NCBI GenBank assembly: GCA_964650405.1
Contig: CAZYTO010000058.1
Span: forward strand, 1-22,224
Origin: CAZYTO01 sp964650405
Lineage (GTDB): Bacteria > Acidobacteriota > Thermoanaerobaculia > Gp7-AA8
Reading direction: 5' to 3'
DNA: 22,224 bases
Below, in pieces: positions 14,495 through 22,058 of this stretch. Within the stretch, counting starts at the first letter, position 1; every line of letters begins with the position of its first letter. A model generated the notes under the pieces. It worked only from the letters and a program-made list of their open reading frames with translations, searched no databases and was not told the DNA's origin. The position numbers were made by a program, and so were the translations under genes.

Positions 14495-15241
14495 TCAGAA
14501 CGCGCATGAGCGCTTTTCCACCTCGGCGCACAGCGCGTCGCGCAACGGAAGCGTGTGCTCGCGAAAGCGGATCACCTGCGCGTACCGGCCCGCGGCCACG
14601 CGCTCCTCGCCGTAACGCTCGTATCGCGGCGGCGCCTCGCAGTCGATGGCCGTCCAGTCGGCGACGCGATGGAGAGCTTCGTGTCGAAACGCCTCCGCGC
14701 CGTGGCGCGACACCAGCTCGTCGATGTCGCTCAACGAGGCAGCCTGTCCGCGGGCCCCGATCATCTTGGCGGCAAATTCCGCGGCCCCGAGCTCGACCAC
14801 GATGGCGCCATCGCCGGCCGCGCGGGGAGGATCGACCACCGGGTACTCGTACTGATTCGCAGGGACGCCGGCCATCGCGATTGCCGCGCCGGCGATGAGG
14901 CGGCAGAGATCGTGGACCGGGTTGTAGCCCTCCGCGGCATCGCTCACGACGATCGCCGGCTGGTCCCTCTCCAGTTGCGCGGCGAGGTCCGCGGCAAGAG
15001 AGAGCAGGAGCGCGGTATTGCGCTCCAGGATCATGGCGTAAGCCTCGCGGTCGGAGAGGCGGCCGAAGATCGCCCCTCGCTGCGCGCCGAGGCCGTGGAG
15101 AAGGTCTGCCGTGCTGTCCAGGCGGGTTTCCGAGGAATGTCCCGAACCGTCCGTCAGAACGTGGACGGACGGTCTGGTCCGGGAAATCCAACCATGCAGC
15201 AGAAGCTCGTGCCCCGGGTGGGCAATGAGTAGGTGCGCCAT
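14495..15241 (-). CDS. LmbE/PIG-L-like deacetylase with altered metal motif
   Basis: 248 residues from ATG 15241. The start MAHLLIAHPGHELLLHGWI sits where PIG-L/LmbE deacetylases carry AHPDDE; here it is AHPGHE, so the two acidic residues of the zinc motif are replaced by Gly-His and only the first His and the final Glu are kept. LTDGSGH, GYNPVHDLCRLIAGAAIA (position of the second metal His) and the general strand-helix order fit the family. PIG-L enzymes remove acetyl groups from GlcNAc-type sugars. With the changed motif, activity or metal choice is uncertain. Family assignment is moderate. Confidence 0.6.
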   Translation of the reverse strand: MAHLLIAHPGHELLLHGWISRTRPSVHVLTDGSGHSSETRLDSTADLLHGLGAQRGAIFGRLSDREAYAMILERNTALLLSLAADLAAQLERDQPAIVVSDAAEGYNPVHDLCRLIAGAAIAMAGVPANQYEYPVVDPPRAAGDGAIVVELGAAEFAAKMIGARGQAASLSDIDELVSRHGAEAFRHEALHRVADWTAIDCEAPPRYERYGEERVAAGRYAQVIRFREHTLPLRDALCAEVEKRSCAF

Positions 15242-15307
15242 GGGTTCGGGCGATTCATGATACTCCAACGATCTCGTACGCCGTTGCGGCCCAAGCGCCG
15301 CCATGCA

Positions 15308-15787
15308 TCAATGGCTCACCGCGCGACGGTGCGAGACCTTCGGGATGACGGTGATCGTGGCGGCGTTGCTGTCGACCGAGCCGCAGCCGTTTGTCAGGCG
15401 CGCCCAGAACTGCGTCGTCTGCGTCAGGGCCGGGCTGGTGATGGTCTGGCCGGTGCCGACGGGAGTCGCCGTGTTGCCCTTCGTGCCCTGGTACCAGGTG
15501 ACGGTCGTATTCAAGCCGGCGAAACCGATGGCAAGAGAGACCGTGGTCCCGCTGAGGGCCTGCTGGTCCTGTGGTTGATTGACGATCTGGGGTACGGCGC
15601 AAACGGGGTTGACGGTAATCGTCGCCGCGGCGCTGTCCGCGGCAGGCGCGCATGGGCCCGTCACCCGCACCCAGTAAGACGTCGTCACCGCCGGGCTGAC
15701 CGAAAGGATGGCGCCGCTGCCGCCGCTCACGGGCATGGAGACATTGCCGCTCGCTCCGGCGAACCACTGGTAGATCCTAGGCCTATC
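15308..15787 (-). pseudogene. Fragment of a repetitive Ig-like domain surface protein
   Basis: The open minus-strand frame from 15787 (after an in-frame TAG at 15790-15788) to TGA 15308 encodes the end of one Ig-like domain (YQWFAGASGN, SPAVTTSYWVRVTGPCA) and a full one (PQIVNQPQDQQALSGTTVSL, VTWYQGTKGN, TTQFWARLTNGCGSVDSNAA). Such domains occur in long arrays in secreted adhesin-like proteins. No start codon, signal peptide or earlier domain is present. It is therefore the C-terminal stub of a truncated gene, ending at a short AT-richer duplication (15774-15795). Confidence 0.75.
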
Positions 15788-15795
15788 CTAGGCCG
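15774..15795. repeat. 11-bp tandem duplication with CCTAGG cores
   Basis: ATCCTAGGCCT is followed directly by ATCCTAGGCCG. Each copy holds the palindrome CCTAGG. It lies exactly at the break of the Ig-domain fragment, so it may be a recombination scar. Confidence 0.6.
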
Positions 15796-15909
15796 GATGC
15801 AGGCTGGGACGCGTAATACGCATCACAAATGAAGGCCTTAAGCGGTGGAGGAGCGTCCAAGGGCAGCCCGGGCTACGCGCAATGGCGAAGGCTTGGTAGC
15901 CTTGCGCAC

Positions 15910-16956
15910 ATGATCCGACGCGCCGTCCGACTTGCCATGCCGCTCGCGCTTGCCGCCTGGATCGCGATCCCCATCGCGGCCCAGACGAAAGCGCCGGCCA
16001 CCCATCGCCTCGAGGTGACGCCGGCCACGGTGGCGTATGGCTACTACTGGTCCGAGGCGAAGCCGGCCCTTCGTATCGCCTCGGGGGACATCCTCGACGT
16101 CGATACCCTGCTGACCAACACGCCTACCGGCCTCGCGCGGGCCGGGGTGGCGGACGACCGGATCCAGCAGTCGCTGAAGACGATCGTCGCCGAGGTGACC
16201 GGCGAGCGCAAGGGTCCGGGCGGCCACATCCTCACCGGCCCGGTCTATGTCGAAGGGGCGGAGCCAGGCGACGTGCTGGAGGTCCGGATTCTCTCCATCG
16301 ACCTGGCCATCGACTACGGCTACAACGGCTGCAGCGGGATCGTGCCGGAGAACTGCGACCGCGCGGCGGGATTGAAGATCCTGCCACTCGACCGCAAGAC
16401 GATGACCGCCGAGTACGCACCGGGGATCGTCATTCCCTTGAAGCCGTTCTTCGGCAGCATGGGCGTGGCGCCGGCGCCGGAGCTGGGACGCGTCAGCAGC
16501 AACCCGCCCGGCCGGCCCGCCGGGAACCTCGAACACCGCGAACTCGTGGCCGGCACGACGCTGTTCATCCCGGTGTTCGCGCCAGAAGCGCTGTTCGAAG
16601 TGGGCGACGGCCACGCGGCGCAGGGCGACGGAGAGGTCGACCAGACGGCCATCGAGACGTCGCTCCGGGCCCGGCTGCAGCTCACGGTGCGCAAGGACCT
16701 GAAGCTGACCTGGCCGCGCGCCGAGACGCCCGACGACTACATCAGCATGGCCACCGATCCCGACCTGATGGTCGCCACGAAGACGGCCATCCAGGAGATG
16801 GTTGACTTCCTCGCGGCCACGCGCAACCTGACGAAGCACCAAGCCTATCAGCTCGTCAGCATGGCCGGACACGTGGTGGTCACACAACTCGTGGACAAGC
16901 CGAACATGGGCGTGCACGTAAAGATGCCGAAGAGCGTGTGGACCCATAAGAACTAG
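15910..16956 (+). CDS. Acetamidase/formamidase family protein, exported
   Basis: 348 residues from ATG 15910, chosen because MIRRAVRLAMPLALAAWIAI with AAQT is a signal peptide; codons upstream to 15829 lack family character. Family features: HRLEVTPATVAYGYYW, SGDILDVDTL, HILTGPVYVEGAEPGDVLEV, then VIPLKPFFGSMGVAP, FIPVFAPEALFEVGDGHAAQ with the metal-type GDGHAAQGDGE loop, and a C-terminal helix with AYQLVSMAGHVVVTQLVD. These amidohydrolases release ammonia from formamide, acetamide or related short amides. Export to the periplasm is common in this subgroup. It stands alone between an Ig remnant and a repeat-rich spacer. Confidence 0.9.
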   Translation: MIRRAVRLAMPLALAAWIAIPIAAQTKAPATHRLEVTPATVAYGYYWSEAKPALRIASGDILDVDTLLTNTPTGLARAGVADDRIQQSLKTIVAEVTGERKGPGGHILTGPVYVEGAEPGDVLEVRILSIDLAIDYGYNGCSGIVPENCDRAAGLKILPLDRKTMTAEYAPGIVIPLKPFFGSMGVAPAPELGRVSSNPPGRPAGNLEHRELVAGTTLFIPVFAPEALFEVGDGHAAQGDGEVDQTAIETSLRARLQLTVRKDLKLTWPRAETPDDYISMATDPDLMVATKTAIQEMVDFLAATRNLTKHQAYQLVSMAGHVVVTQLVDKPNMGVHVKMPKSVWTHKN

Positions 16957-17275
16957 TGCCGAGCGCGGAGTGCCGAGTGCCGAGAGGGGCACGGGGTCTT
17001 CGGCAACAACGTCTTCCTCGACGACGCGGGGTCACGACACGAGGATTCGCCTGCGCCACGCCCCCGCGCAGCGGAGGTTGTCGTCAACACTCGAGACTCT
17101 TGCTCGCGCAACTGCCGGCCTCGGGGCATGCGTTCGGGGGACGGACACGATTGTCCGTCCGCCTCGCGGCTCACGGCACCGGCGTCACGTTCACCAGCTT
17201 AGCTCGTAAGACCAAACATAAACACTCGAAGCTTCTCGCAAGCGAAGGGTGACACTTTGATGTGTGGCGTCACCT
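16957..17275. other. Intergenic region with a stand-alone palindromic element
   Basis: No gene seen. It starts with short GAGTGCCGAG duplications (16966-16984). At 17139-17160 lies a perfect 9-bp palindrome GGACGGACA-CGAT-TGTCCGTCC, sharing the GACGGACA...TGTCCGTC core of the 45-bp array near 13.3 kb. A weaker inverted repeat (GGTGAC ... GTCACC, 17248-17274) lies just after the stop of the TauE/SafE gene and could end its transcript, but no T-run is present. Confidence 0.6.
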
Positions 17276-18001
17276 TTATCTCGTGATCAGCATCGCCACG
17301 CCCAGCACGAGGATCAGCGCCGCCACGAACCTGCGGAACAGCGCCTCGGGGATGCGGCCGAAGAGGGCGCGGCCGAAGAACGTGCCGGCGATGACGCAGG
17401 CGGCGGCGATGACGACGTCGGGCCAGATGGCGGCGATGGCGCCGGCTTCGTGCACGGCGTAAATGGGCATGCGCACGGCGTCGACGATGAGGGCGGTGGC
17501 GGTGGCGGTGGCCACGAAGGCGTCCTTGGGCACGTCGAAGGCCAGCATGGCCGCGGCGCGGAGGCCGCCCTGGTTGCCGATGAGGGCGCCGAAGAAGCCG
17601 GAGAGGCCGCCGGCGATCCAGGCCCCGACGCGGCCGAGGCGGATGTGGGCGTCGCGGCCGGTCACGCCGAGGAGGCCGGCCAGGATCAGGAGCGCCGCCA
17701 GCACCACGCGCAGGGCGGTGTTCTGGGCGAAGACGTGGATGAGCGAGCCCGCCAGCGCGCCGGCCGCGCTCATCACGCCGAAGGTGCGGAGCACGTGCTT
17801 GTCGAGCTTGTGCCGGAGGGTCCAGAAGCGGATGGCGTTGCCGACGAAGTGCGGAATGGAGACGGCGGCCACGGCCAGCTTCACGCCCACGCTGAGGGCC
17901 AGGAAGGGCGTGAGGATCGTGCCGATGCCGAAGCCGCTGATGGAGGAGATCGAGCCGGCAAAGAACGCCACGACGGCGAGGGCGAGGCGGGACAGGGTCA
18001 C
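17276..18001 (-). CDS. TauE/SafE (TSUP) family membrane permease
   Basis: 241 residues from GTG 18001, whose G-T-G-A overlaps the TGA of the upstream arsR-type gene, so translation is coupled. About eight membrane helices are visible (LALAVVAFFAGSISSISGFG at the start, VVIAAACVIAGTFFGRALFG near the end), with the repeated family motifs SGFGIGTILTPFLAL and SGFFGALIGNQGGLRAAAML in the two halves. TSUP proteins move sulfite, sulfoacetate or other organosulfur anions. Control by a CVC-type ArsR suggests export of a metal(loid) or thiol-linked compound, but the substrate is unknown. Length is normal for the family. Confidence 0.88.
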   Translation of the reverse strand: MTLSRLALAVVAFFAGSISSISGFGIGTILTPFLALSVGVKLAVAAVSIPHFVGNAIRFWTLRHKLDKHVLRTFGVMSAAGALAGSLIHVFAQNTALRVVLAALLILAGLLGVTGRDAHIRLGRVGAWIAGGLSGFFGALIGNQGGLRAAAMLAFDVPKDAFVATATATALIVDAVRMPIYAVHEAGAIAAIWPDVVIAAACVIAGTFFGRALFGRIPEALFRRFVAALILVLGVAMLITR

Positions 18002-18387
18002 GCGGTCGGCACCACCCGCTCCGGCCGCGGCGCATCCCGCAGGGCCGGCGGCAACGTCAGGGCACAGCAGATGCGGTCGAGGGCGGCACGGTCCCGCTGC
18101 ATCTGCCGGTCCTGGGCCAGCACGCCCAGCAGCGTGTCCAGGATCTGTGCGACCCGGGGATCGGACGGCCGGACCATGCGGTAGTGCATCCACTTGCCGT
18201 CGCGCCGGGCCGCCACGAGCCCGCTCCGGCGAAGGTAGGCCAGGTGGCGGGAGACCTTCGGCTGAGCCGCGCCGAGGAGCATGACGAAGTAACAGACGCA
18301 CAGCTCCCCGCCGGCCAGCAGGTTGAGCAGCCGCAGCCGGGTACGGTCACCGAGCGCCTGGAACAGCGACGCGAGGTCGGAAGCCAT
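17998..18387 (-). CDS. ArsR/SmtB family regulator with CVC metalloid motif
   Basis: 129 residues from ATG 18387. A compact winged helix: LFQALGDRTRLRLLNLLAGG, the sensor motif ELCVCYF in helix 3, the recognition helix AAQPKVSRHLAYLRRSGLVA and wing ARRDGKWMHYRM. The ELCVC motif is the classical As(III)/Sb(III) binding site of ArsR, here with Tyr instead of the usual Asp after the second Cys. A further CC pair (RICCALTL) in the C-terminal helix could supply more thiols. It should repress its own operon, including the downstream permease, until a thiophilic ligand binds. Confidence 0.92.
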   Translation of the reverse strand: MASDLASLFQALGDRTRLRLLNLLAGGELCVCYFVMLLGAAQPKVSRHLAYLRRSGLVAARRDGKWMHYRMVRPSDPRVAQILDTLLGVLAQDRQMQRDRAALDRICCALTLPPALRDAPRPERVVPTA

Positions 18388-18760
18388 CGGGCGGGGAGTA
18401 TACCGGGGCTTGCCGCGGGACTAGGTTACGGGCGGGGAACGGGTGACGGGGGGCGGGTAACGGGTGACGGGTGACGGAAACCAGAGACGACAGATACGGG
18501 TCAACCGAAACCCGTCACCCAGTCCCGATACCTTTCCATAACCGCCGCTTCCGGCCTCTGCCATCCACGCATCCATGCGACAGGCACGACTCGGACACCC
18601 GATACCCGATACCGGATACCCCGGTACCCGTCACCCGGTACCCGTTACCCGGTTCACCGTGTCCTGCGTCACGGCGGCGAAACGGTGATGAGCCCATTGT
18701 CACTACTTCACGAATTGATCGCTGCCCGTCGTTCCTAAACCATCTACCAAGGGAGGCGCC
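18388..18760. other. Intergenic region: G-tract cluster and inverted repeats
   Basis: No gene is seen. The left part (18430-18477) is a run of GGG tracts separated by 1-4 bases, with repeated GGGTGAC and GGGTAAC units, compatible with G-quadruplex formation on the plus strand. The right part (18626-18650) is nearly its inverted complement (CCCGTCACCCGGTACCCGTT). Similar CCCGTCACCC and GATACC words occur between them (18507-18535, 18600-18620). The GGGAGGC at 18752-18758 is the ribosome-binding site of the VWA gene. Confidence 0.7.
18397..18402 (-). promoter_or_regulatory. Possible -10 box of the arsR-permease operon
   Basis: TATACT on the minus strand, 9 nt before the ATG at 18387, matches five of six bases of the -10 consensus. 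No good -35 is seen at 16-18 bp. A leaderless transcript is implied, as for the ArsR-like start at 1270. Confidence 0.35.
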
Positions 18761-21082
18761 ATGACCCGGTCCACCCCGGTGATTCTCATTGCGCTCGCAT
18801 TGCTCATGGCCGTGCCATGCTTCGCGAGCGAGTCTTTCACACTCGACATTCCCATCCGCGGCGTCCCGAACCAGGAGACCGGCAAGGTGAAGGTGCAGCT
18901 CACGCTCAATGCGTCGCCCGCCGGCTCGCAGCTCGTGGTGAACGGCGCGACGACGCTGAACCTCGGCGACACGAAGATGGTCAGCGGCGACTCGGTCTCG
19001 TATGCCACCGCCGGCGGCAACGATGTCCTCATCACCTACATCCCGCTCTCCAACTTCGCCGCCGACTTCTGCCAGGGCAATTTCGCCGTGCCCAAGAGCA
19101 TCCCCATGCGCTTCTCCGGCGCGCAGGACGTGACGGCCTACCGCATTGCCACCTACATCGTGGCCTCTCCAACCGTGGAATGCTCGCAGCCGTCGAAACA
19201 CACCGGCGACACCCCGGCCACGGTCACGCCGGTGGCCGACGGCGTCGCGCCGGCCCTCGTGGCGCAGAGCCTCGGCCGCAACCAGTTCGACGTGACGCTG
19301 GTGCTCGACAAATCGGGCAGCATGGCCGACCTGCCGCCGGGCGCGAACGGCGGAGCGTCGAAGGCCGAGATTCTCAAAGCCGCCGTCGACGCCTTCGTCT
19401 CCACCTGGCGCCAGCTCGATCAGCCGGAGCCGACCGGCGAGAACTGGCCGAATGACCGCATCGGCGTCGAGTTCTTCAACCAGGGCCCGCTGCCGCAGAC
19501 GTTTCCCTCCGGCGATCCTCCGGCGAACTTCTTCGTCCAGCGCGGCTCGGTCATCCCCGGCAACTGGGACGACACCATCAACGGCGTCAATACGCTCTCG
19601 CCCGGCGGCTCGACCTCCATCGGCGGCGGCATCAACGACGCCATGGCCAAATGGGTGGCCGACCCCAGGAACGACCTCTCCGTCATCCTGGTCACGGACG
19701 GCAAGCAGAACACCGCCCCGCTGATCCAGCCCACCGGCAGCGGCTTCCTCGGCCTCACACCCGTGGCCGGACTGCCGCAGGAGCTGCGCAAGCGCTTCAT
19801 CCCCATCCACACCGTGGCTTTCGGCCAGCCGGCCGGCGTCGATCTCACGCTCCTCACCAACGTCTCGTTCGAGACGTCGGGAGCGTCGTTCCTCACGGTG
19901 AACGATCAGGGGATGTACGACACCTTCGCCATGCTGCTGGTGGCCATCCTGAAGGGCAACACGGCCGGGCTGGCCCTGCAGCAGAACGGCACCATGACCG
20001 GCACCGGCCCCACGCCGCTCACGCCGCTCTATGTCGACGCCTCGGCAAAGCGGGCCGTGTTCCTCCTGCAGTGGGGACCGGAGCACCGCTTCGCGCTGGA
20101 CATGGACGTCTACAAGCCCGGCGTCGACCCGGCCGCGGGCGGACTGCCGGCCGTGCCGAAGTCGAGCGAGCAGCAGGCCTTCTCCGCGATCAAGACGTTC
20201 GACATCGTCAATTCGCGCGACCTCAGCGACGTGGGTACCTGGCATGTGCGCGTGAAGCGCGACAAGTCGGCCACCAACGAGCAGATCCCGTACACGCTCA
20301 ACGTCATCTTCGCCGAGAAGCACCTCGACTACCGCCTGGCCTTCGACCACGTGCACACGGCCACGGGCGACAACATCGGCATCCAGGCCGTGGTGGCCTG
20401 GGACGGCAAGCCGCTGCCCGGCCTGCCGGCCGGCGCCATCCGCGTGCGCATCCAGCGTCCGCCCGAGGCCCTCGGTTCGATCCTGCATCTCTTGCCGAAA
20501 GACCCGGGCACGGGCAACACCGTCACGCCCTCGGGCGACATCCTCACGCCGTACGACCGCAAGATCGCCTTCATCAAGGATGCAAGCCTGCTCGCGCGCC
20601 TGCTGCCGCGCGACGTGGACACCATCACCCTCACCGACCAGGGCAACGGCGTCTACGGCGGCTCGTTCGCCGGCACGTCGGTCCCGGGCCAGTACGGCTT
20701 CGAAGTGACGCTGGACTGGGACGACCCGCGCACCGGCCGCCTGCACCGCCAGGAGCGGCTGGAGCAGACGGTGAAGATCCTGCCGGACTTCGCCAGCAGC
20801 ATCATCCAGCTCACCCGCGACGCATTCAACAACGTCCTCATCGCCGTGACGCCGCGCGACAAGTTCGGCAACTACATGGGCCCGGGCTACGCCTCGCTCG
20901 TGACGGCCACGCTGCACAGCACCGGCCGCATCACGCCGGTTCCCACCGACGCGAAGCAGACCGGTACGTACGTCTTCACGATCGCCGGCGTGCCCGCGGG
21001 CGAAACGCCGCTGGTGGACATCACCGTGGACGGCGTGCCGTTCACGCGCCTTCGGGAGGGCGGGACGAAGTCGAAGCAGTAA
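18761..21082 (+). CDS. Large exported von Willebrand factor A domain protein
   Basis: 773 residues from ATG 18761, with a strong GGGAGG ribosome-binding site. Residues 1-22 are a signal peptide (VILIALALLMAVPCFAS). A beta-rich domain fills 25-170. The VWA domain runs about 176-390, with a complete MIDAS: DKSGS at 183-187, Thr285 in GGSTSIGGG and Asp313 in VTDGKQN. After it come beta-sandwich-like segments (AVFLLQWGPEHRFALDMDVY, WHVRVKRDKS, YGFEVTLDWDDP) suited to ligand or protein binding. The MIDAS indicates metal-dependent protein-protein contact outside the cytoplasm. No membrane anchor or sorting signal is seen at the C-terminus. It has no obvious operon partners. Confidence 0.92.
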   Translation: MTRSTPVILIALALLMAVPCFASESFTLDIPIRGVPNQETGKVKVQLTLNASPAGSQLVVNGATTLNLGDTKMVSGDSVSYATAGGNDVLITYIPLSNFAADFCQGNFAVPKSIPMRFSGAQDVTAYRIATYIVASPTVECSQPSKHTGDTPATVTPVADGVAPALVAQSLGRNQFDVTLVLDKSGSMADLPPGANGGASKAEILKAAVDAFVSTWRQLDQPEPTGENWPNDRIGVEFFNQGPLPQTFPSGDPPANFFVQRGSVIPGNWDDTINGVNTLSPGGSTSIGGGINDAMAKWVADPRNDLSVILVTDGKQNTAPLIQPTGSGFLGLTPVAGLPQELRKRFIPIHTVAFGQPAGVDLTLLTNVSFETSGASFLTVNDQGMYDTFAMLLVAILKGNTAGLALQQNGTMTGTGPTPLTPLYVDASAKRAVFLLQWGPEHRFALDMDVYKPGVDPAAGGLPAVPKSSEQQAFSAIKTFDIVNSRDLSDVGTWHVRVKRDKSATNEQIPYTLNVIFAEKHLDYRLAFDHVHTATGDNIGIQAVVAWDGKPLPGLPAGAIRVRIQRPPEALGSILHLLPKDPGTGNTVTPSGDILTPYDRKIAFIKDASLLARLLPRDVDTITLTDQGNGVYGGSFAGTSVPGQYGFEVTLDWDDPRTGRLHRQERLEQTVKILPDFASSIIQLTRDAFNNVLIAVTPRDKFGNYMGPGYASLVTATLHSTGRITPVPTDAKQTGTYVFTIAGVPAGETPLVDITVDGVPFTRLREGGTKSKQ

Positions 21083-21218
21083 ATGCATGAGGCATGAGTG
21101 GGACCGGGCTCGCGCCCGGTTCCACTTGTCCTGCTGCGAATGGGAACACCCCTCACCCCGCCGCGGCGCTGACTGTGGACCGACGATTCAGCGCCCGGCG
21201 AGGAGCGCTCCGCGGCGA

Positions 21219-21239
21219 CCCTCTCCCGCGGGGAGAGGG
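21219..21239. repeat. CCCTCTCCC-type intergenic hairpin
   Basis: A perfect 9-bp stem CCCTCTCCC-GCG-GGGAGAGGG, preceded by CCCTCACCCC at 21151 and followed by TGGGG. This is a very widespread intergenic REP-like hairpin in GC-rich genomes. It may also end the VWA transcript, though no T-run follows. Confidence 0.8.
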
Positions 21240-21250
21240 TGGGGCTCGCG

Positions 21251-21360
21251 TGCCTTCGTGCGACCTTGTGCTTCGTGCGACCTCGTGCTTCGTGCGGACC
21301 TCGCGCTTCGTGTGACCTCTCGCGTGCTTCGTGCGACCTCGGAGTGCCTCACGGTGACCT
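21251..21360. repeat. Degenerate 16-21 bp tandem minisatellite
   Basis: Six successive units start at 21251, 21267, 21284, 21302, 21319 and 21340. Each contains GCTTCGTGCGACCT or a variant, with lengths of 16, 17, 18, 17, 21 and 21 bp; the last unit is diverged. The rest of 21083-21478 holds no gene that I can support. Confidence 0.85.
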
Positions 21361-21478
21361 GTGGGTTGCTCGCGGCGGCCTGGGAACTCACTTCAGAGAT
21401 TGCTACTCGCGGTAGAAACGCCTTGCCATCACAGAGGCGGACCTTCGCATCAATGCTTCCCCGAGGTACGTTCAGGAT

Positions 21479-21848
21479 GTGCAGAGCAGGCGTGCCGGCG
21501 GCAACGGCCGCGCGCGTTACATGCGGAAGAACGCGACGCAATCGGAGGCGAATTGTCTGGGAATGGCTGCGCAACCGGCGGTTCGGCAGATGGAAGTTTC
21601 GACGCCAGCATCCCGTCGGACGCTATGTCCTCGATTTCTACTGCGCGCTACGTCTGGCGATCGAGATCGACGGCGATGGTCACGAGCCTTTCGAGGACGA
21701 CTTTCGCTCGGCCGTGCTGGCGCGATGGGGCATCCGCGTCAAGCGCTTGCGGAACGACGATGTCGTCTGCCGGCCGAACGAAACCTGGGAGCGCCTGATC
21801 TCCGTGATCGATGCTCGCCACGCAGAGATAGGGCGCACGATGAACTGA
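21479..21848 (+). pseudogene. DUF559 (Vsr-like) endonuclease gene with a frameshift
   Basis: The first frame (from about 21479, or ATG 21521) gives RKNATQSEAN, the family's usual start before LW-x-LRNR. After the AAT codon ending at 21553 one extra base shifts the frame. The plus-1 frame then continues as VWEWLRNRRFGRWKFRRQHP, VGRYVLDFYCALRLAIEIDG, DGHE and VKRLRNDDVV to the TGA at 21848. DUF559 proteins share the PD-(D/E)XK-like fold of very-short-patch-repair endonucleases; the D-F-Y ... E-I-D-G-D-GHE catalytic block is intact here. The gene is broken by one base, which could be a real mutation or an assembly error. These genes commonly lie in intergenic, mobile positions. Confidence 0.75.
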
Positions 21849-21990
21849 CGAACTCCCCCCGAAGCATCTCGAGACAGGGCGCCGGTTTCCCACCAGGAAT
21901 AAGCGAGCCCTCCCAACACCCCGCCAATGCGCACCCTTCGGTGTGTCGTTTCGTTCCCGCAGCGAAGGTGCCGGGGAGAATAACCGCCAA

Positions 21991-22056
21991 CTAAACGAGG
22001 ACGGCGTGCCAGCGCCAGCGGAGGAAGTTGAACTTGGTGTCCTTGAAAATATGCAT
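21991..22056 (-). pseudogene. secF: secF 5' remnant (21 codons)
   Basis: Two bases after the secD stop, ATG 22056 starts MHIFKDTKFNFLRWRWHAVL, which is the typical SecF N-terminus (I-F-K-x-T-x-F-x-F-L). It ends at an in-frame TAG (21993-21991). Codons after the stop (LAVILPGTFAAG) resemble the first SecF helix for a few residues and then lose all similarity. SecF normally has about 300 residues and works with SecD in protein export, so this copy is not functional unless the join is wrong. Confidence 0.7.
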
Positions 22057-22058
22057 GG

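Noticed and set aside
14455..14508. A tiny frame MRVLIADHSLATAVEIA overlapping the LmbE-like gene end and the next start
   Set aside because: Only 17 codons, with no family match; the overlap is likely a coincidence of frames.
18515..21088. An 857-codon open frame on the minus strand opposite the VWA gene
   Set aside because: It is Arg/Ala/Gly/Val-rich with no domain or motif, mirrors the codon bias of a high-GC gene on the other strand, and the plus-strand VWA protein has a full MIDAS, signal peptide and ribosome-binding site.
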